NCBI RefSeq assembly: GCF_002775205.1
Contig: NC_036460.1
Coordinates: 975,001-1,039,000 of the forward strand
Origin: Xiphophorus maculatus
Lineage: Eukaryota; Chordata; Actinopteri; Cyprinodontiformes; Poeciliidae
Direction of reading: 5' to 3'
DNA: 64,000 nt
In this document: positions 21,985-32,699 of the stretch, one piece after another
Position numbering within the stretch: position 1 is the stretch's first letter
How the letters are laid out: each line of letters starts with the position of its first letter
The notes under the pieces: model-generated
The model's input: the letters and a program-made list of their open reading frames with translations, nothing else
Databases searched by the model: none
What the model was told of the DNA's origin: nothing
Program-made: the position numbers and the translations under genes

Positions 21985-23484
21985 GATGAAAGGGCGCGGC
22001 AGCCGGGCCTGGCGAAGACACAGAGCATGCACAGCATTCAACCCCTTTACTCTGACACCCCAAATGAAACCCCTGTGTCTGATTTCTGGTTCTGGTCCCA
22101 GAGATTTTTCAGAGAACAACCAGCATCATGCAGATGCTAGCAGTGGAGCTAACTTTTAACTTATTTTATTTCACCTTTATCTGTGCAGGTGGATTCACTG
22201 ACATCCAAGATCAACAAAAACACATGCACTTTGAACGGCCATGTTGCTCAAAATGTGCTTTATAAATAAAGTTACCTTACAAGTAATGAAGAACTTCATC
22301 GCTTTAGCTTCTTTGTTAACTTTAGCGCACTTAGCTTCCTCTAAATTTTTTTCTGGTAATTTCTAAAGTGCTAATATATTTGTTTTCTGAACTGTCAGTT
22401 GAGTAAAGCTCAACATCTGTGTTGAAGTTTTCCAGTAGTTAGACGTTTAGATGCTCTTATTTTGAAATGACTGTTTACAGACTGTTTCCTCACGTTCTAC
22501 AGCAGTGAAGCAAATGACATTTATTCTTTACCCAGAATGCATTGCTGCAGCACAGTAAACAGTTTAACGTCTCCTGATGTCCTAACCAAAGCCACTTTGT
22601 TCCTAAGAATCACTTCCTGAAGCACAAAGTGTACAGGAAGGGTCAAAGGTCATCTCCAAACAGCTGCCAATCTTCCCAGGAGCGGATGTCCCAGCAGAGG
22701 TCAGAACAGGAAGCTCAGAGAAATGACCTCCATCTCTGTGTCTACAGGCTTCCACCAGCAGGTCAAAGGTTAAAGGTCATGTTTGGAAGAACCTGAACAA
22801 ATCAGAACAAACTCATAGTACACAAACTCACGGTGGAGTAATGATAGTTTGTCTCATCAAAACCAGGTCACAGAACCAGGCTGGTTCTGGTTCTGACCCA
22901 ACAGAACCGTCTTTAACAGGCCCTTTTCTAGTTCTGGTTCTGACCCAGATCAGGGCTGAGATCCAGTTTGTATTTGCAGAGACAGAAGAAGCAGTTGGCG
23001 CCGTCCATCATTATGTGCTGACGGACCGGACCGGACCGGAAAAAGTCTATAATTGCCCCCCCCAAAGAAATCATGAAGGAAGCCCTTGTATTTAAACAAT
23101 ATCAATATAAAAAGACAAAAGAAACAAAAAACAAAATAAATTCACCTTTCGTCTAAGAAAAGAACAAGAATACATTTTTAGATCCCCCCATTGTTAGAAC
23201 AATGGTTCAGTCCAAAGTGTAGGAGGAGCAACAGCAGCTGAACAATACCGGCTCCGTTAGAACCGCTGAAGAGAGGAGCTAACAGCTAGCTAACTGTTAG
23301 CTGTGGCTCTGCAGCACAAACATAAACCCTCCAGTCACTAGCGGAACAAGTCAGCGTTGGGCTGGACTAATGACCGGCCCTTTATACCCAAATAATAAAG
23401 CTCATAATAATTTAACTTTACAACATAGACATGCCCGCAACAGTGGATCTTACAAGTCTCACCACCACAGAGAGCGACTATGTC
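21985..23484. other. Region upstream of clip3, promoter not resolved
   Basis: The frame of clip3 exon 1 stays open for about 45 codons upstream of the chosen Met without further resemblance to CLIP3. Beyond that no CpG island, TATA box or exon is evident. A LINE-like tail lies at 22226-22280. Confidence 0.35.
22226..22280 (+). repeat. LINE/SINE-like 3' tail remnant
   Basis: GCACTTTGAACGGCCATGTT, a short spacer, then GTGCTTTATAAATAAAGTTA. The same ending type as at 228-270 and 21319-21377. Confidence 0.45.
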
Positions 23485-23646
23485 ATGGACCTTACCAGAG
23501 GGGCCGCGTTTCATTGGCTGATGCCCATTCTACGTGGCCGTCTCACAAACACCCTTAGCTTCCCGTTAGCTAAGTACAGCATAATGGCAGAACTGATACA
23601 ACTTGTACACCTTGCAGCCTGTCTGCTACACAGTCTTACGTTAGCT
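23485..23646 (+). repeat. Dispersed 162-bp repeat A, copy 1
   Basis: Matches 33865-34025 in the same orientation with few differences. Shared words include TTCATTGGCTGATGCCCATT and AACTGATACAACTTGTACAC. It starts with ATGGACCTTACCA, the same 13-base word that begins repeat B at 24531 (minus strand) and 29043 (plus strand), so A and B are probably variants of one family. Confidence 0.8.
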
Positions 23647-23735
23647 AAACAGATCAATATGCAATGTGTCTGTATCTGACATACACTAAAGGTTTTATTT
23701 TAGCAGAAAAGGCTTTGGACTAAACTGTTACTCCT

Positions 23736-24531
23736 GTTAGCCACGTTAGCACCAAGTACAGCTAGTCCATCAACCATCGCTGTGTTCAGGGAAGCGCTGA
23801 TTAATAATCGAGAAATAAATATCAAGCCTGGAAACTTGATATCGTAACGGACTGAATGTTATGTTTTTAACGTCTTTGCTCGTCTTGCGGGGCGCTGGCG
23901 GTTGCCACGGTAACAGGTGTGCTTAAAATACAGAGAGAGAGTAAAAAGGTAGGAGTGGTTTTGAGTTGATCACCTGTTCAGGTTATTTTACCTTTGTTTC
24001 CCTTTGCTGTGGCTCATTACAGCCACTGTAGTTTCTAAACGTTGGACTAATTACCTCGTTAGTTTGTGAGTTTACGTCATTCACAACAAACATCAAACAG
24101 AACAAATACATTTCATAAAATTTCAACAAACAAATGGCTTCTACCGCGGTAATTATGTGAAATTAAATGAATTATATCCCAACTTCAGAAGATTTGCCTT
24201 TACCTTTACAGAGCTCTTTGGTTCCTCCTATCAGGCTGTAGCTTCTCATATTGAGGTCAAAGTTCAGATCTACCATAACTGACTGACACCTGCTGGCCTC
24301 AGGTTTGCAACCAGCTTGTGACTGAGAAACCAGTAACCTTCTCCCAGTTGATGACATGAACTTGTTAGTTCCTCTGTCCATTTAGCAGCTGATTTATTGT
24401 GAAAATCCGCTAGAAATGATTCACTAATCAGTCATGTTTACATAGAAACAACCAGGCTTTGTTTGTGAGGCTTTGTTTGTGAGACTTGCGGTCATGTGGG
24501 TCGGTTGTGGGCGGAGCTTGGTAAGGTCCAT
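23736..24531 (-). mobile_element. Repeat B, minus-strand copy (degenerate)
   Basis: Read on the minus strand from 24531, it begins ATGGACCTTACCAAGCTCCG. It stays alignable to the plus-strand copy at 29043-29267 down to about 24350 (shared GAACTAACAAGTTCATGTCA). A further 26-base identity lies at 23736-23761, matching 29528-29553. No intact frame remains. With the plus-strand copy it forms a head-to-head pair around the 24758-28146 element. Confidence 0.65.
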
Positions 24532-25238
24532 TCTGAAATCCATCTGACATGAAGTTCAACAAACCAAGAGAACAACAGAAACATCAGGCTGCTGGTCACT
24601 AATGATGAAACAACACAAATTCAAATCAGTTCAGAACCGCGGATGGGTTCGGATCATTTTAACACTTTATCAATTTCTACTCAGAGCCTGGAGCAGCTAG
24701 CAACTGCTGAAGCTAAAAGCTAGGTTTACTGTTGACGTGTTGAACAGAGCCAAGTCCACCTCGCTGCAGCAAACAGAATGGGGTGGGGACGGACCACTGT
24801 CAGTCTCATACCTTATATGGAAATGGGACTATTTCATTCCGGAAATGAAGGGGGCGCTAGTGACACTATTTCCTGTACCGATCGTGTTATAATAATTATA
24901 CTAATAATAACGTATTTTATTTGACAACGCCTTTTAAAACCCAAGAACACTTTCAACATTAAAAATACAAATTAAATAGTAAAGAAATGGCTACAAAACG
25001 TGATATGTCACGTGGTATGTCTGTCACGTGGTAAGTCACTTTTTTTATTTTCAAATCTTTATTAAATCTTTATTTAAAATGATATTAGTAACAAACAATC
25101 TAGAATAAGCAACAATAAGGAAACATTATGGAGATGTATTTATCTATCCTTACACCCAATCTATCTCAAACAAAAGTAATAAAACATGAATCAAATCAAT
25201 ATTTTGGAGACAAATGTACATTACATTAAGAGCACATT

Positions 25239-25322
25239 TATCCATCCATTAATTATCATGAATTATCCCTATAGTTGGGTCATGAGGGCTGCTGACCCTG
25301 GACAGATGGCCAGTCCGTCACA
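25239..25322 (-). mobile_element. Diverged L2-like 3' end, minus strand
   Basis: The plus strand reads TATCCATCCATTAATT, then GGGTCATGAGGGCTGCTG and ACCCTGGACAGATGGCCAGT. This is the reverse of the L2-type 3' core seen at 6241-6397, with a deletion in the middle. It sits inside the 24758-28146 element, so it inserted there after that element. Confidence 0.55.
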
Positions 25323-26876
25323 GATTAAGAAAACAGATAAAAACAAATGAAGTTCAAATAATATATTTTGATGTTGTGAATGGTACTCTTAAAATAAATA
25401 AGTTACAATCTAAAATATAATAGCCTCTGGCTTATTAAATAAGAACTAGATGGAAAAGAGGTTTGGTCAGTAAAACATTTAGTCAACAATTTTGGCCAAC
25501 TTAGTACGTCCATTCACAGAGCACTTTTGTTGTTTATTTGCCAAATATTTTTCTTATTATTCACATTATGAATATAATTTACAAACAAACCAAAAGACTT
25601 CTGAACTTCTAACAAGTGCCATTCAGAAAACTAGAATATTTTTGGTTGATTCTATAAACCATAGCCATATAAACTAATAGCTGACCTGGCTCAGCTATTA
25701 TCATTGTTTACCATAATGTCTCATTGGAAACTTTTGCTATAAGGACTCCAGTTCAACCAGTAAACTGACTGGTGTCCCACTATTCCATTTAGAAATTCCA
25801 TATCAATTCTATCAATTGCAATCGATTCATAAAATAAAGACCTTAAATATCCAATTGTTGCAAAACCCAAAGAGATTAATTAAAACTTTAAATGTAGCTT
25901 CAACCTGGAAAGACTCACACAGAAAGAAAGTTTTAGAAAGTTTATTTGACAAGAAATAATCTTTGGGGCTCGGACCCCGGCAGTAGACACTGCGCTGGTA
26001 ACTGCCAGAGAGAATGATCTTTTTTCTATATAAAAACCTTTTTGAATAAAGTCACTGGTTACATAAATTAAACCAGTGTGTAATTTCTAACTATAACTGT
26101 CTTCATCTCAGCTGCTCAGCCAATCACCTGATCAGGTGTCTCCATCCCAGCCTAACGGCGCCGGGCTCATCTCTCTTCATAAAGTCAGGATACCTTTAAT
26201 CTTATGTTTGTATTATGACTTTGTAACTGAACAATATGTTTCTGTATGTGCTACTTTATTACAAAAAGCCCAACAGTTGATTCTGTTAAAACATAAACTT
26301 AGCTGTATGTCAGGTTTGTAAAAAAAATTTGTATTGATTCCAGTCATTGTTCAAAAAGTATAGGAAACATTGTATTTACACATATAAAATATTGCAAGTT
26401 ATTAGCTTTGCTTGCATTTAAAATTTTTAAAACAAGGTTATCCTATTGTTAAACAACGCTGTTACAATATATTTACAACTACTTTATTGGTTCTACTCTC
26501 TCCAACAAATTACAGCCACAATGTAACTTTGTGTGGAAACTGCACCATTTCTATGAAAACTAAATAATGCAAATCAACTGAGCTACAACAAAAGGAACAT
26601 TCAAAAATGTAAATAATATTGAAAGAACACGTTATTAAAAAGGATGACTGCACACGTCAAAAGGCAAATATTCTTTAGCAGAAATTATTTAAAATAATTT
26701 AAAAAAATAAACTAACAATGTGTGACAACTGAAATGTGTGAAAGACAGTGGAAAGCAACTAATGTTCTCCTTGCATTCAGTATTGACAGTCAGTGCAGTG
26801 TCCAGGTCGGCCATCACAGTAGTTACCAGGGTACTCTCCTCGTCTTCCATCGCCGGTGAAGCCCACAGTTTTTATA

Positions 26877-27930
26877 TTACCGGTGGCAGGAAGAACACGT
26901 TACAACCGCAAAAGGAATCCGGTTTTCTGCCTTGAATGTTTTTGAAAATTTGCCCCAGTTGATCTCACCTGTTAATGAAAAATCGATTTCATGTAGTTGG
27001 AAGCTAATTTCACATGTTTTAGGTAAAAAAAAGTCAAAGGTCCTTACCATCCAGCCAAGCAAAGTGAGTCTTCTTCCTGAAAACTGGCTCAGACTCAACG
27101 GCTTCAAAGCACTTGCAGGTCGATGCCAAGGTGAGGTAAGCTGAGTCTCCCTGTGCTAGCGCCACCTCCTGGAGAACAGCTTCAAGAACATTTAAAGGCA
27201 TCTGAAAAAAACAAACAAAATAAAAAATCACATTGCACATTATGATCAGTAAAACAGTAGTTAATAATAGCCATTTCACCAAATACTTTGTTACTCTTAC
27301 TTGTGTAGTTTATTGCAGTTACTTACTAAAACTATATTGAAGTAGTGCTACTCATCATTAGAGTATCACATCTGGGTACTACACCCAACTATAATGGCTG
27401 CTGTTAGTTTATAAAATATATTAGACTTTCCAGAAATTTAACATTGGTGTACAAAACATATTTAAAAAAGATTAACCTTTAAAAATAAAAGAGAAACACT
27501 AGAAAACTGGTAAGTATGTAAAAAATATTTTATATTTTTCAAGTGTAGTTATACATACCGTTATGTTGAACCATAGCAGTTTGTGCTAAATGGTTCTGTA
27601 GCTTGTATGAGCAAAGGAAACAGAAATATTTATGTTCATGTTGCAAATAGATACGTGGATCTGTATAATGAAAATAAAAAATAAAGTTTGAGAATAAAAT
27701 ACATTTCTCAATTATACATGTTATCTATTTCTATCTAATGGTGCCCAGCGGGATAATAACTAGCTATGCTACATGCTAAAATTAGCCTTCCCCTGTATGA
27801 ATTACAAATTTCACTAGTTTACAGCTGTTAATTGTATTTTCAACCTAATCTAGAAAAGCGTATTGATTTACTATGTGAAAAAATGTTAAGAAGGTAAAAA
27901 TACCTTTTGTTGACTTTGTGAGTTTTGCAT
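26877..27930 (-). CDS. Small F-box-like protein gene inside an inverted-repeat element, C-terminus broken
   Basis: Three minus-strand exons join in frame: 27930-27904 (MQNSQSQQK), 27201-27048 and 26968-26877, all with GT-AG borders, for 90 codons. Exon 2 (MPLNVLEAVLQEVALAQGD, then LTLASTCKCFEAV and FRKKTHFAWLDG) has the hydrophobic spacing of an F-box-like fold. Exon 3 ends in TCSSCHR followed by TAA. Past that stop, in another frame, lies a Cys/Gly-rich stretch (VGFTGDGRRGEYPGNYCDG, then HCTDCQY and a stop at about 26777). It looks like the rest of a zinc-binding C-terminus, so the copy probably has both a premature stop and a one-base frameshift. I recall similar F-box-like plus Cys-rich proteins as multicopy fish genes of unknown function. 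The gene could be cargo of the element or its own accessory gene. Confidence 0.5.
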
Positions 27931-28018
27931 TGATCCGTGATCGTGAGCCGAACACCAGTGGAAGAACCTCAAACTTCTTTCTTTCTTCTTCTGTTCCTCT
28001 TAACTCCGCGTCTTAAGG

Positions 28019-28026
28019 TATTTATA
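28019..28026 (-). promoter_or_regulatory. TATA box of the F-box-like gene
   Basis: On the minus strand the sequence is CTAGTATAAATACC, a strong TATA box 89 bp upstream of the predicted start codon at 27930 and 17 bp inside the right inverted repeat (28043-28146). The spacing would make the inverted repeat the proximal promoter. Confidence 0.55.
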
Positions 28027-28146
28027 CTAGTGATTATGAAAATAGCGCCCCCTTCATTTCCGGAATGCAATAGTCCCATTTCCAAATAAGGTATGGGACT
28101 GACGGAAAGGTCCGTCCCCGCCCCTTTCTGTTTGCTGCAGCGAGGT

Positions 28147-28440
28147 CCTTCTCAACAGAGCACGCAGCGGCGCGTTGAAGCGGGAACACAGAGGCACGCG
28201 GCGCATGCGCAGCCTGTCGCAGCAGCTCGCGCTCCTCTGGATGTTTGTAACTCGGCGCGCATCGCGCGCGCGCCGCCGTTCACACAAACTGGACGAGCTG
28301 GAAGATTCTCCAATGGAAACCTGAACTATAGACGCCATGCTGCCGTCTTGGCTCAAAACCGCTCAACCCGACCAGAACTCAGCCTTCAGTCCCTGACGTC
28401 ACTGCTGGACCACCGACAGAGAGAAAAGGGGATGTAAACT
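28147..28440. other. CpG-rich block next to the inverted repeat
   Basis: Dense CpG, including an alternating GCGCGCATCGCGCGCGCGCC tract at about 28255-28275. It lies directly outside the right arm of the 3.4-kb element. It may be a promoter or a separate GC-rich insertion; no coding exon is assigned. Confidence 0.5.
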
Positions 28441-29042
28441 AGGCGGCTGGGCTGATCCAGTTTACAGTCAGTCAACAGTTAACTCGCTCTGTGAATAATG
28501 TCAGAGCTGCTACCTGTAACCAGTCCGGCTCCTTCGCTGGGCTGCCAGTTTTGGCGGGTCTGAATCGCTGCCAACAAAAAACTCCGGTTCATCTCCAAGA
28601 CCAGGAACAAAATATGCGTCCAGTTTTTGGCTTTTCCTTGTTCTCTGTTTCCATCCTTTTCACTTTGCCGCTCCATGAGCTCCACTCATGTTAACTTGGT
28701 CTGTAGAAATGCTCTAGCTAGTTTGCCATCTGTTGCCAAGTGACTGATGATGACGGAGGGCTGGTGACAAGCTTTACCCAGAATACACTTGGAGACAATA
28801 TGGATGATCCACTTGTAATTTTGTGTGTCATAAAGTTAAATGTAAATAAAGCCAGTCATCTAGCCCAACATTTTATTCAATATTTTACACAATGTCACTA
28901 AAATCAGTCGGTCTGGTAAAGTTTTTAGCAACCATGAGTCAATAATGACTGGGGCAGCCTGCTATATAATCTACTATATAATCTACTGGGGCTCCATGTT
29001 TTATAATCCTACATACATCAAAGCTTGGATCCCTGAAGTCAT

Positions 29043-29560
29043 ATGGACCTTACCAAGCTCCGCCCACAACCGACCCAGAAAATCCCACGTGGCCTCAAGT
29101 CTCCCAAACAAAGCCTGGCGGCGCGTTGTTTCTATGTAAACATGGCGTCTTCCACTCGGACTGATTCTCTGCAGTGTATTTCTGACTCCATTAGTGCATC
29201 ATTTCTACAGGATCTTCACAATATATCAGCTGCTACAATACAGATGAACTAACAAGTTCATGTCATCCTTGTTGGATGAGATCAAGGTGTTTGAGCCTCG
29301 CGACGCCTCCAACATTGAGAGTCACAGCAAAATGCTTTTGCTCCATGAGGAAAACGGCAGATCCACACACCCTCTACATCAGTATAGCTGTGGACAAGAT
29401 CACTGATGCCTGTTGTTCTTGCCAGGCTGGGTAAGTCGGGCATTCATCGTTTTGTAGGCTACTTTTGAAATCAGTGGGTGATTCCTGTGGTTTGTTGAAA
29501 TGTTTGAGTGTGCCTAGACCTGATACACTGTACTTGGTGCTAACGTGGCTAACGTGGCTC
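29043..29560 (+). mobile_element. Repeat B, plus-strand copy
   Basis: Begins ATGGACCTTACCAAGCTCCG and aligns with the minus-strand copy at 23736-24531, in head-to-head orientation 4.5 kb away. After CATGTTTACATAGAAACAA-type sequence (reverse complement at 29122-29143) a frame starts MASSTRTDSLQCISDS but soon breaks. A short in-frame piece at 29364-29430 resembles a SWIM zinc finger. Confidence 0.65.
29364..29430 (+). pseudogene. SWIM-type zinc finger fragment ending at a splice donor
   Basis: The frame reads HTLYISIAVDKITDACCSCQAG and ends at GCTGG|GTAAGT. A CxC after a beta-hairpin-like segment, followed by a Gly-containing exon end, is typical of SWIM fingers found in fish transposon-derived or YqaJ-type proteins. 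The upstream frame contains stops and frameshifts, and the matching CxH half was not found downstream. Confidence 0.3.
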
Positions 29561-30303
29561 TTGATAAACTGCCTCATTATGTCTGAAATCAAAACTAGCT
29601 AAACTGCTACGTTGTTTGATAGACTTAGCTTTTTTGTTAAAGGCAGCAAATACCTAATTACCTTTAGCTCTTTAACTCTTACATTAAGAAGAAGAGATTG
29701 AACTGCTGAGCGTTAGCGCTAACCCACAGCGGAGAGGCTACTGCAGAGCAGCTGGCAGTAAAAAAAGAAACTATGCCTTTATTTCTTACTATCTTCAACG
29801 TAGAGCCTTTAAAACCACTAAACCAATAAAATCTGAATATGTTTCCATAAAGTCCCTGGTGCTCTGAACGTTGAGCTGAAGTTATGATTCTCCCAGATAT
29901 TCACCTTCCAGGTTCTCAGCCACCAGGATGGGAAAACCAGAACAGGTTTAAAATCAAGCAACTTACCAAGTTATAACTTAAATAACACATAACTTGTATT
30001 GAGAGCCACTGCAATAAATCAATGTTTATGAGGAATTTTATTAAGTGGAGTCACTCAATAAAACTTGTTTTTATTTAGAATCTTAATTTTTGTAAAGGTG
30101 TAGCAGAGATTAGATCAGTGACTCTGAACCAAATCAGATCTAAACATTTAGATCTTAGTTTGACTTCTCAGTTTGTTTGCTGACAAAAACACACATTTGT
30201 TGTACATTTTTGGTCCTGCAGCTTGAACACAATAAGAACTTTTTAAACCACGTTACATTTCACTGTAACTTTTCTGACCCCCCAAATTACACTCAAGAAA
30301 TGT
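29561..30303. other. Non-coding, no gene seen
   Basis: AT-rich DNA without recognisable exons or repeat boundaries. Confidence 0.45.
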
Positions 30304-30410
30304 CCTTGTTAGAATAGAATAGAATAGAATAGAATTACTTTATTCATCCCAGCAGGGAAATTACTTCGCAGTTACAGCATAGAGACAAGACACAATAACA
30401 ACTACCACTG
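30304..30410 (-). repeat. Non-LTR-like 3' tail with (AGAAT)n, minus strand
   Basis: The plus strand shows four AGAAT units, then TTACTTTATTCATCCCAGCA and GGGAAATTAC. On the minus strand this is a GGGAT...AATAAAGT ending followed by a pentamer tail, like the tails at 14140-14190 and 51723-51790. Confidence 0.55.
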
Positions 30411-31465
30411 AGTAGTAGTTATAGATAAAATAATGTTCATTGTTTCCCCCCAATAATGAGATGGGATTTAGTCCCTGCAGGTGGCGCTCACTCTGAGCTT
30501 CAGCTCCTCCCTGAAAACAGGAAGTGATGCAGTCACTGCACAAGGTTCTGGACCAGCCAGTAAAATCCTGGGAGGTTCTGGTGAGACCGGCAGTGAACCA
30601 GCAGCAGCTGGAGAAAAACATCCAGATGAACTTTGACCTGCAGTCTTCTTCTGTGGTTTTATTTCTGTTTGTTTTAACCCAGACAGCCAGCATTCCCTTC
30701 AGTTTGACCCTAACCTCAGGCAACGCCTCGTTACCATGGAGACGCACCTGGAAGTGGAACCGCATCCTGCCTGCGGCCCGCCTGACTGGGGCGGTTCTGA
30801 TCCAAACCAGCGCCTGAAGAACCTCACAGAACCAGGACTCCGCTGAGGTCGAGCCAGAGAGGATGCAGGTTTCCGTGGCAACCTGACATCATATCCTCAC
30901 CTGGTTCTGGGTTCCTCAGACCCGGTTCTGATGGAGTCAAATCGGACTTCTCTCAACCTAAAGGGTGTCATTATGTAAAATAATCGTTTTAACTTCATAT
31001 GGTGTCATATTGCTGTTGCCTCATCAAAATGTTCATCTGCAGAGTCCAGGAGGGAAAATGGCTCCCAGCTGAAGACAGGACAGGAAGTGATGCGCTGTCT
31101 GCTGCCGTCATCAGAGAAACATTATGTGACGCTACCAGTGTGATTCAAATGGGCAACTTGAATTTACGACCATTAATTTAATAAATATAAGGTTGCAATA
31201 ATTCTACTTAAAAAGTTACCCATAAGGCACACAGGCCCACTACAGACGAGGCTTGAGACAATCTCACCCAATTCAATAATTTTATGTATTACACAATTGT
31301 TCAATCAGAAATATACTAATTTAAAACCAGTCACACATTAAAATAACAGTTATGGCTCAACTTGAAGATGGCAGCGCAAATCAGGGAGGTGACCTACAAA
31401 AGAAACAGCAAAAACAAACAAAAAGAACAAAAGAAAATCGTGCACCAAACCAGAAAGACTAGCAC
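30411..31465. other. Non-coding, unresolved frames
   Basis: Overlapping frames of about 97-134 codons on both strands at 30361-30881 match nothing I know and lack consistent splice sites. I treat them as chance. Confidence 0.35.
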
Positions 31466-31850
31466 CACCCGGAAACTCCACCACCAACACCACCACCCGG
31501 AAACTCCACCACCAACACCACCACCCGGAAACTCCACCACCAACACCACCACCCGGAAACTCCACCACCAACACCACCACCCGGAAACTCCACCACCAAC
31601 ACCACCACCCGGAATGTCCACCACCAACACCACCACCCGGAAACTCCACCACCAACACCACCACCCGGAAACTCCACCACCAACACCACCACCCGGAATG
31701 TCCACCACCAACACCACCACCCGGAAACTCCACCACCAACACCACCACCCGGAATGTCCACCACCAACACCACCACCCGGAAACTCCACCACCAACTCCA
31801 CCACCCGGAATGTCCACCACCAACACCACCACCCAGAATGTCCACCACGG
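31466..31850. repeat. 28-bp minisatellite, about 14 copies
   Basis: The unit is CCCGGAAACTCCACCACCAA followed by CACCACCA, with a CCCGGAATGTCC variant in some units. Because 28 is not divisible by three, a read frame cycles through all phases every 84 bases. No phase contains a stop, so frames stay open in all three minus phases and at least one long plus phase. Confidence 0.95.
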
Positions 31851-32699
31851 TTCCGCCACAATAAGGCTCGATCAGCGATTAAAGTGTCGTTAAGCGCATC
31901 GTTCAAGCGCGCATTAAAACAGCGAGGTCTGAACCGGAAGGAAAACATGATGTCTACCAGGTGAGGGGGGGCCCTGACAGCGCCACAACCAATTAAATTC
32001 AGGCACTTGTGTGGTGCGTTCAGAGCCCACAGGACATACTGCCACAATTACAAGAATCTTCTGGGTCCAACAGGGAGGAAAGGTTCTGCTGAATCAGCTC
32101 CTCCATGTTTCTGCTGTTAAAGTTCAAAATGTTCAGTTTGAAAAAAACCCTTTTAGATCCAAATGCTAAAATGTTAGCTAAAGCTAAAGCTAAGACGCTA
32201 CAACAACACAGTATTTAATTGAATTTATTATATCTGCCGTTGAAAGACTAAACCTTTGAGAACCAATGAATATTTTCATGTCTCGTGTTCTTTGATGTTC
32301 TTCCATGTTGTGTTTCTTTATGTTTAGCAGACAGCAGCCACCACTAGGGGGCGCTCTCCCCCCCATTGGCTGCATGTTCTTGGCCCTGCCAACACCTGGA
32401 AAGTTTTTGTTCTCACCAGAACCTTTCCTGGGTTTTGAATGGGACGGGTTTGTCACAGTCTGGAAAGGTCCAGTTCTGTGCTTGGTACCAGTTTGGTACA
32501 GGGTCGAAGGTCAAAGGCCCATAATCAGCTGAACACATTTCACCCGCACCTTCATGTTGTCACAGACTGATTCTACTGGGTTTCACTCCGTCCGAACCGG
32601 TTCGCTGACCTTGGCCTGAACCGGAACCGAACAGAACCTGGTCGGGTTCGGAACCAGCAGCGGAGTGAAACATGTCAAGGTTGGTTCTGGTCATAACAG
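31851..32699. other. Non-coding, no gene seen
   Basis: Contains scattered GAACC/GGTTC words and a GCTAAAGCTAAAGCTAA run near 32178. No exon is recognised. Confidence 0.4.

Larger units (their letters stand above)
24758..28146. mobile_element. 3.4-kb DNA element with ~103-bp terminal inverted repeats
   Basis: Left arm 24758-24859 and right arm 28043-28146 are inverted copies with only about ten differences. From outside in, both read ACCTCGCTGCAGCAAACAGA, GGGGACGGACC, CATACCTTAT(A/T)TGGAAATGG and TTCCGGAAATGAAGGGGGCG. A small TATA-driven gene on the minus strand starts just inside the right arm (see 26877-27930). No transposase was recognised, so the element is non-autonomous or of a type I cannot name. 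No clear target-site duplication was found. Confidence 0.6.

Noticed and set aside
21985-22119. Upstream extension of clip3 by about 45 codons
   Set aside because: No similarity to the CLIP3 N-terminus; the internal Met followed by TK fits the family start.
30361-30881. Frames of 60-134 codons on both strands
   Set aside because: No recognisable motifs and mutually overlapping; no consistent splice sites.
31350-32047. Frames of 129-217 codons on the minus strand and 200 on the plus strand
   Set aside because: All are read-through of the 28-bp minisatellite; flanking residues are unrelated to any protein I know.
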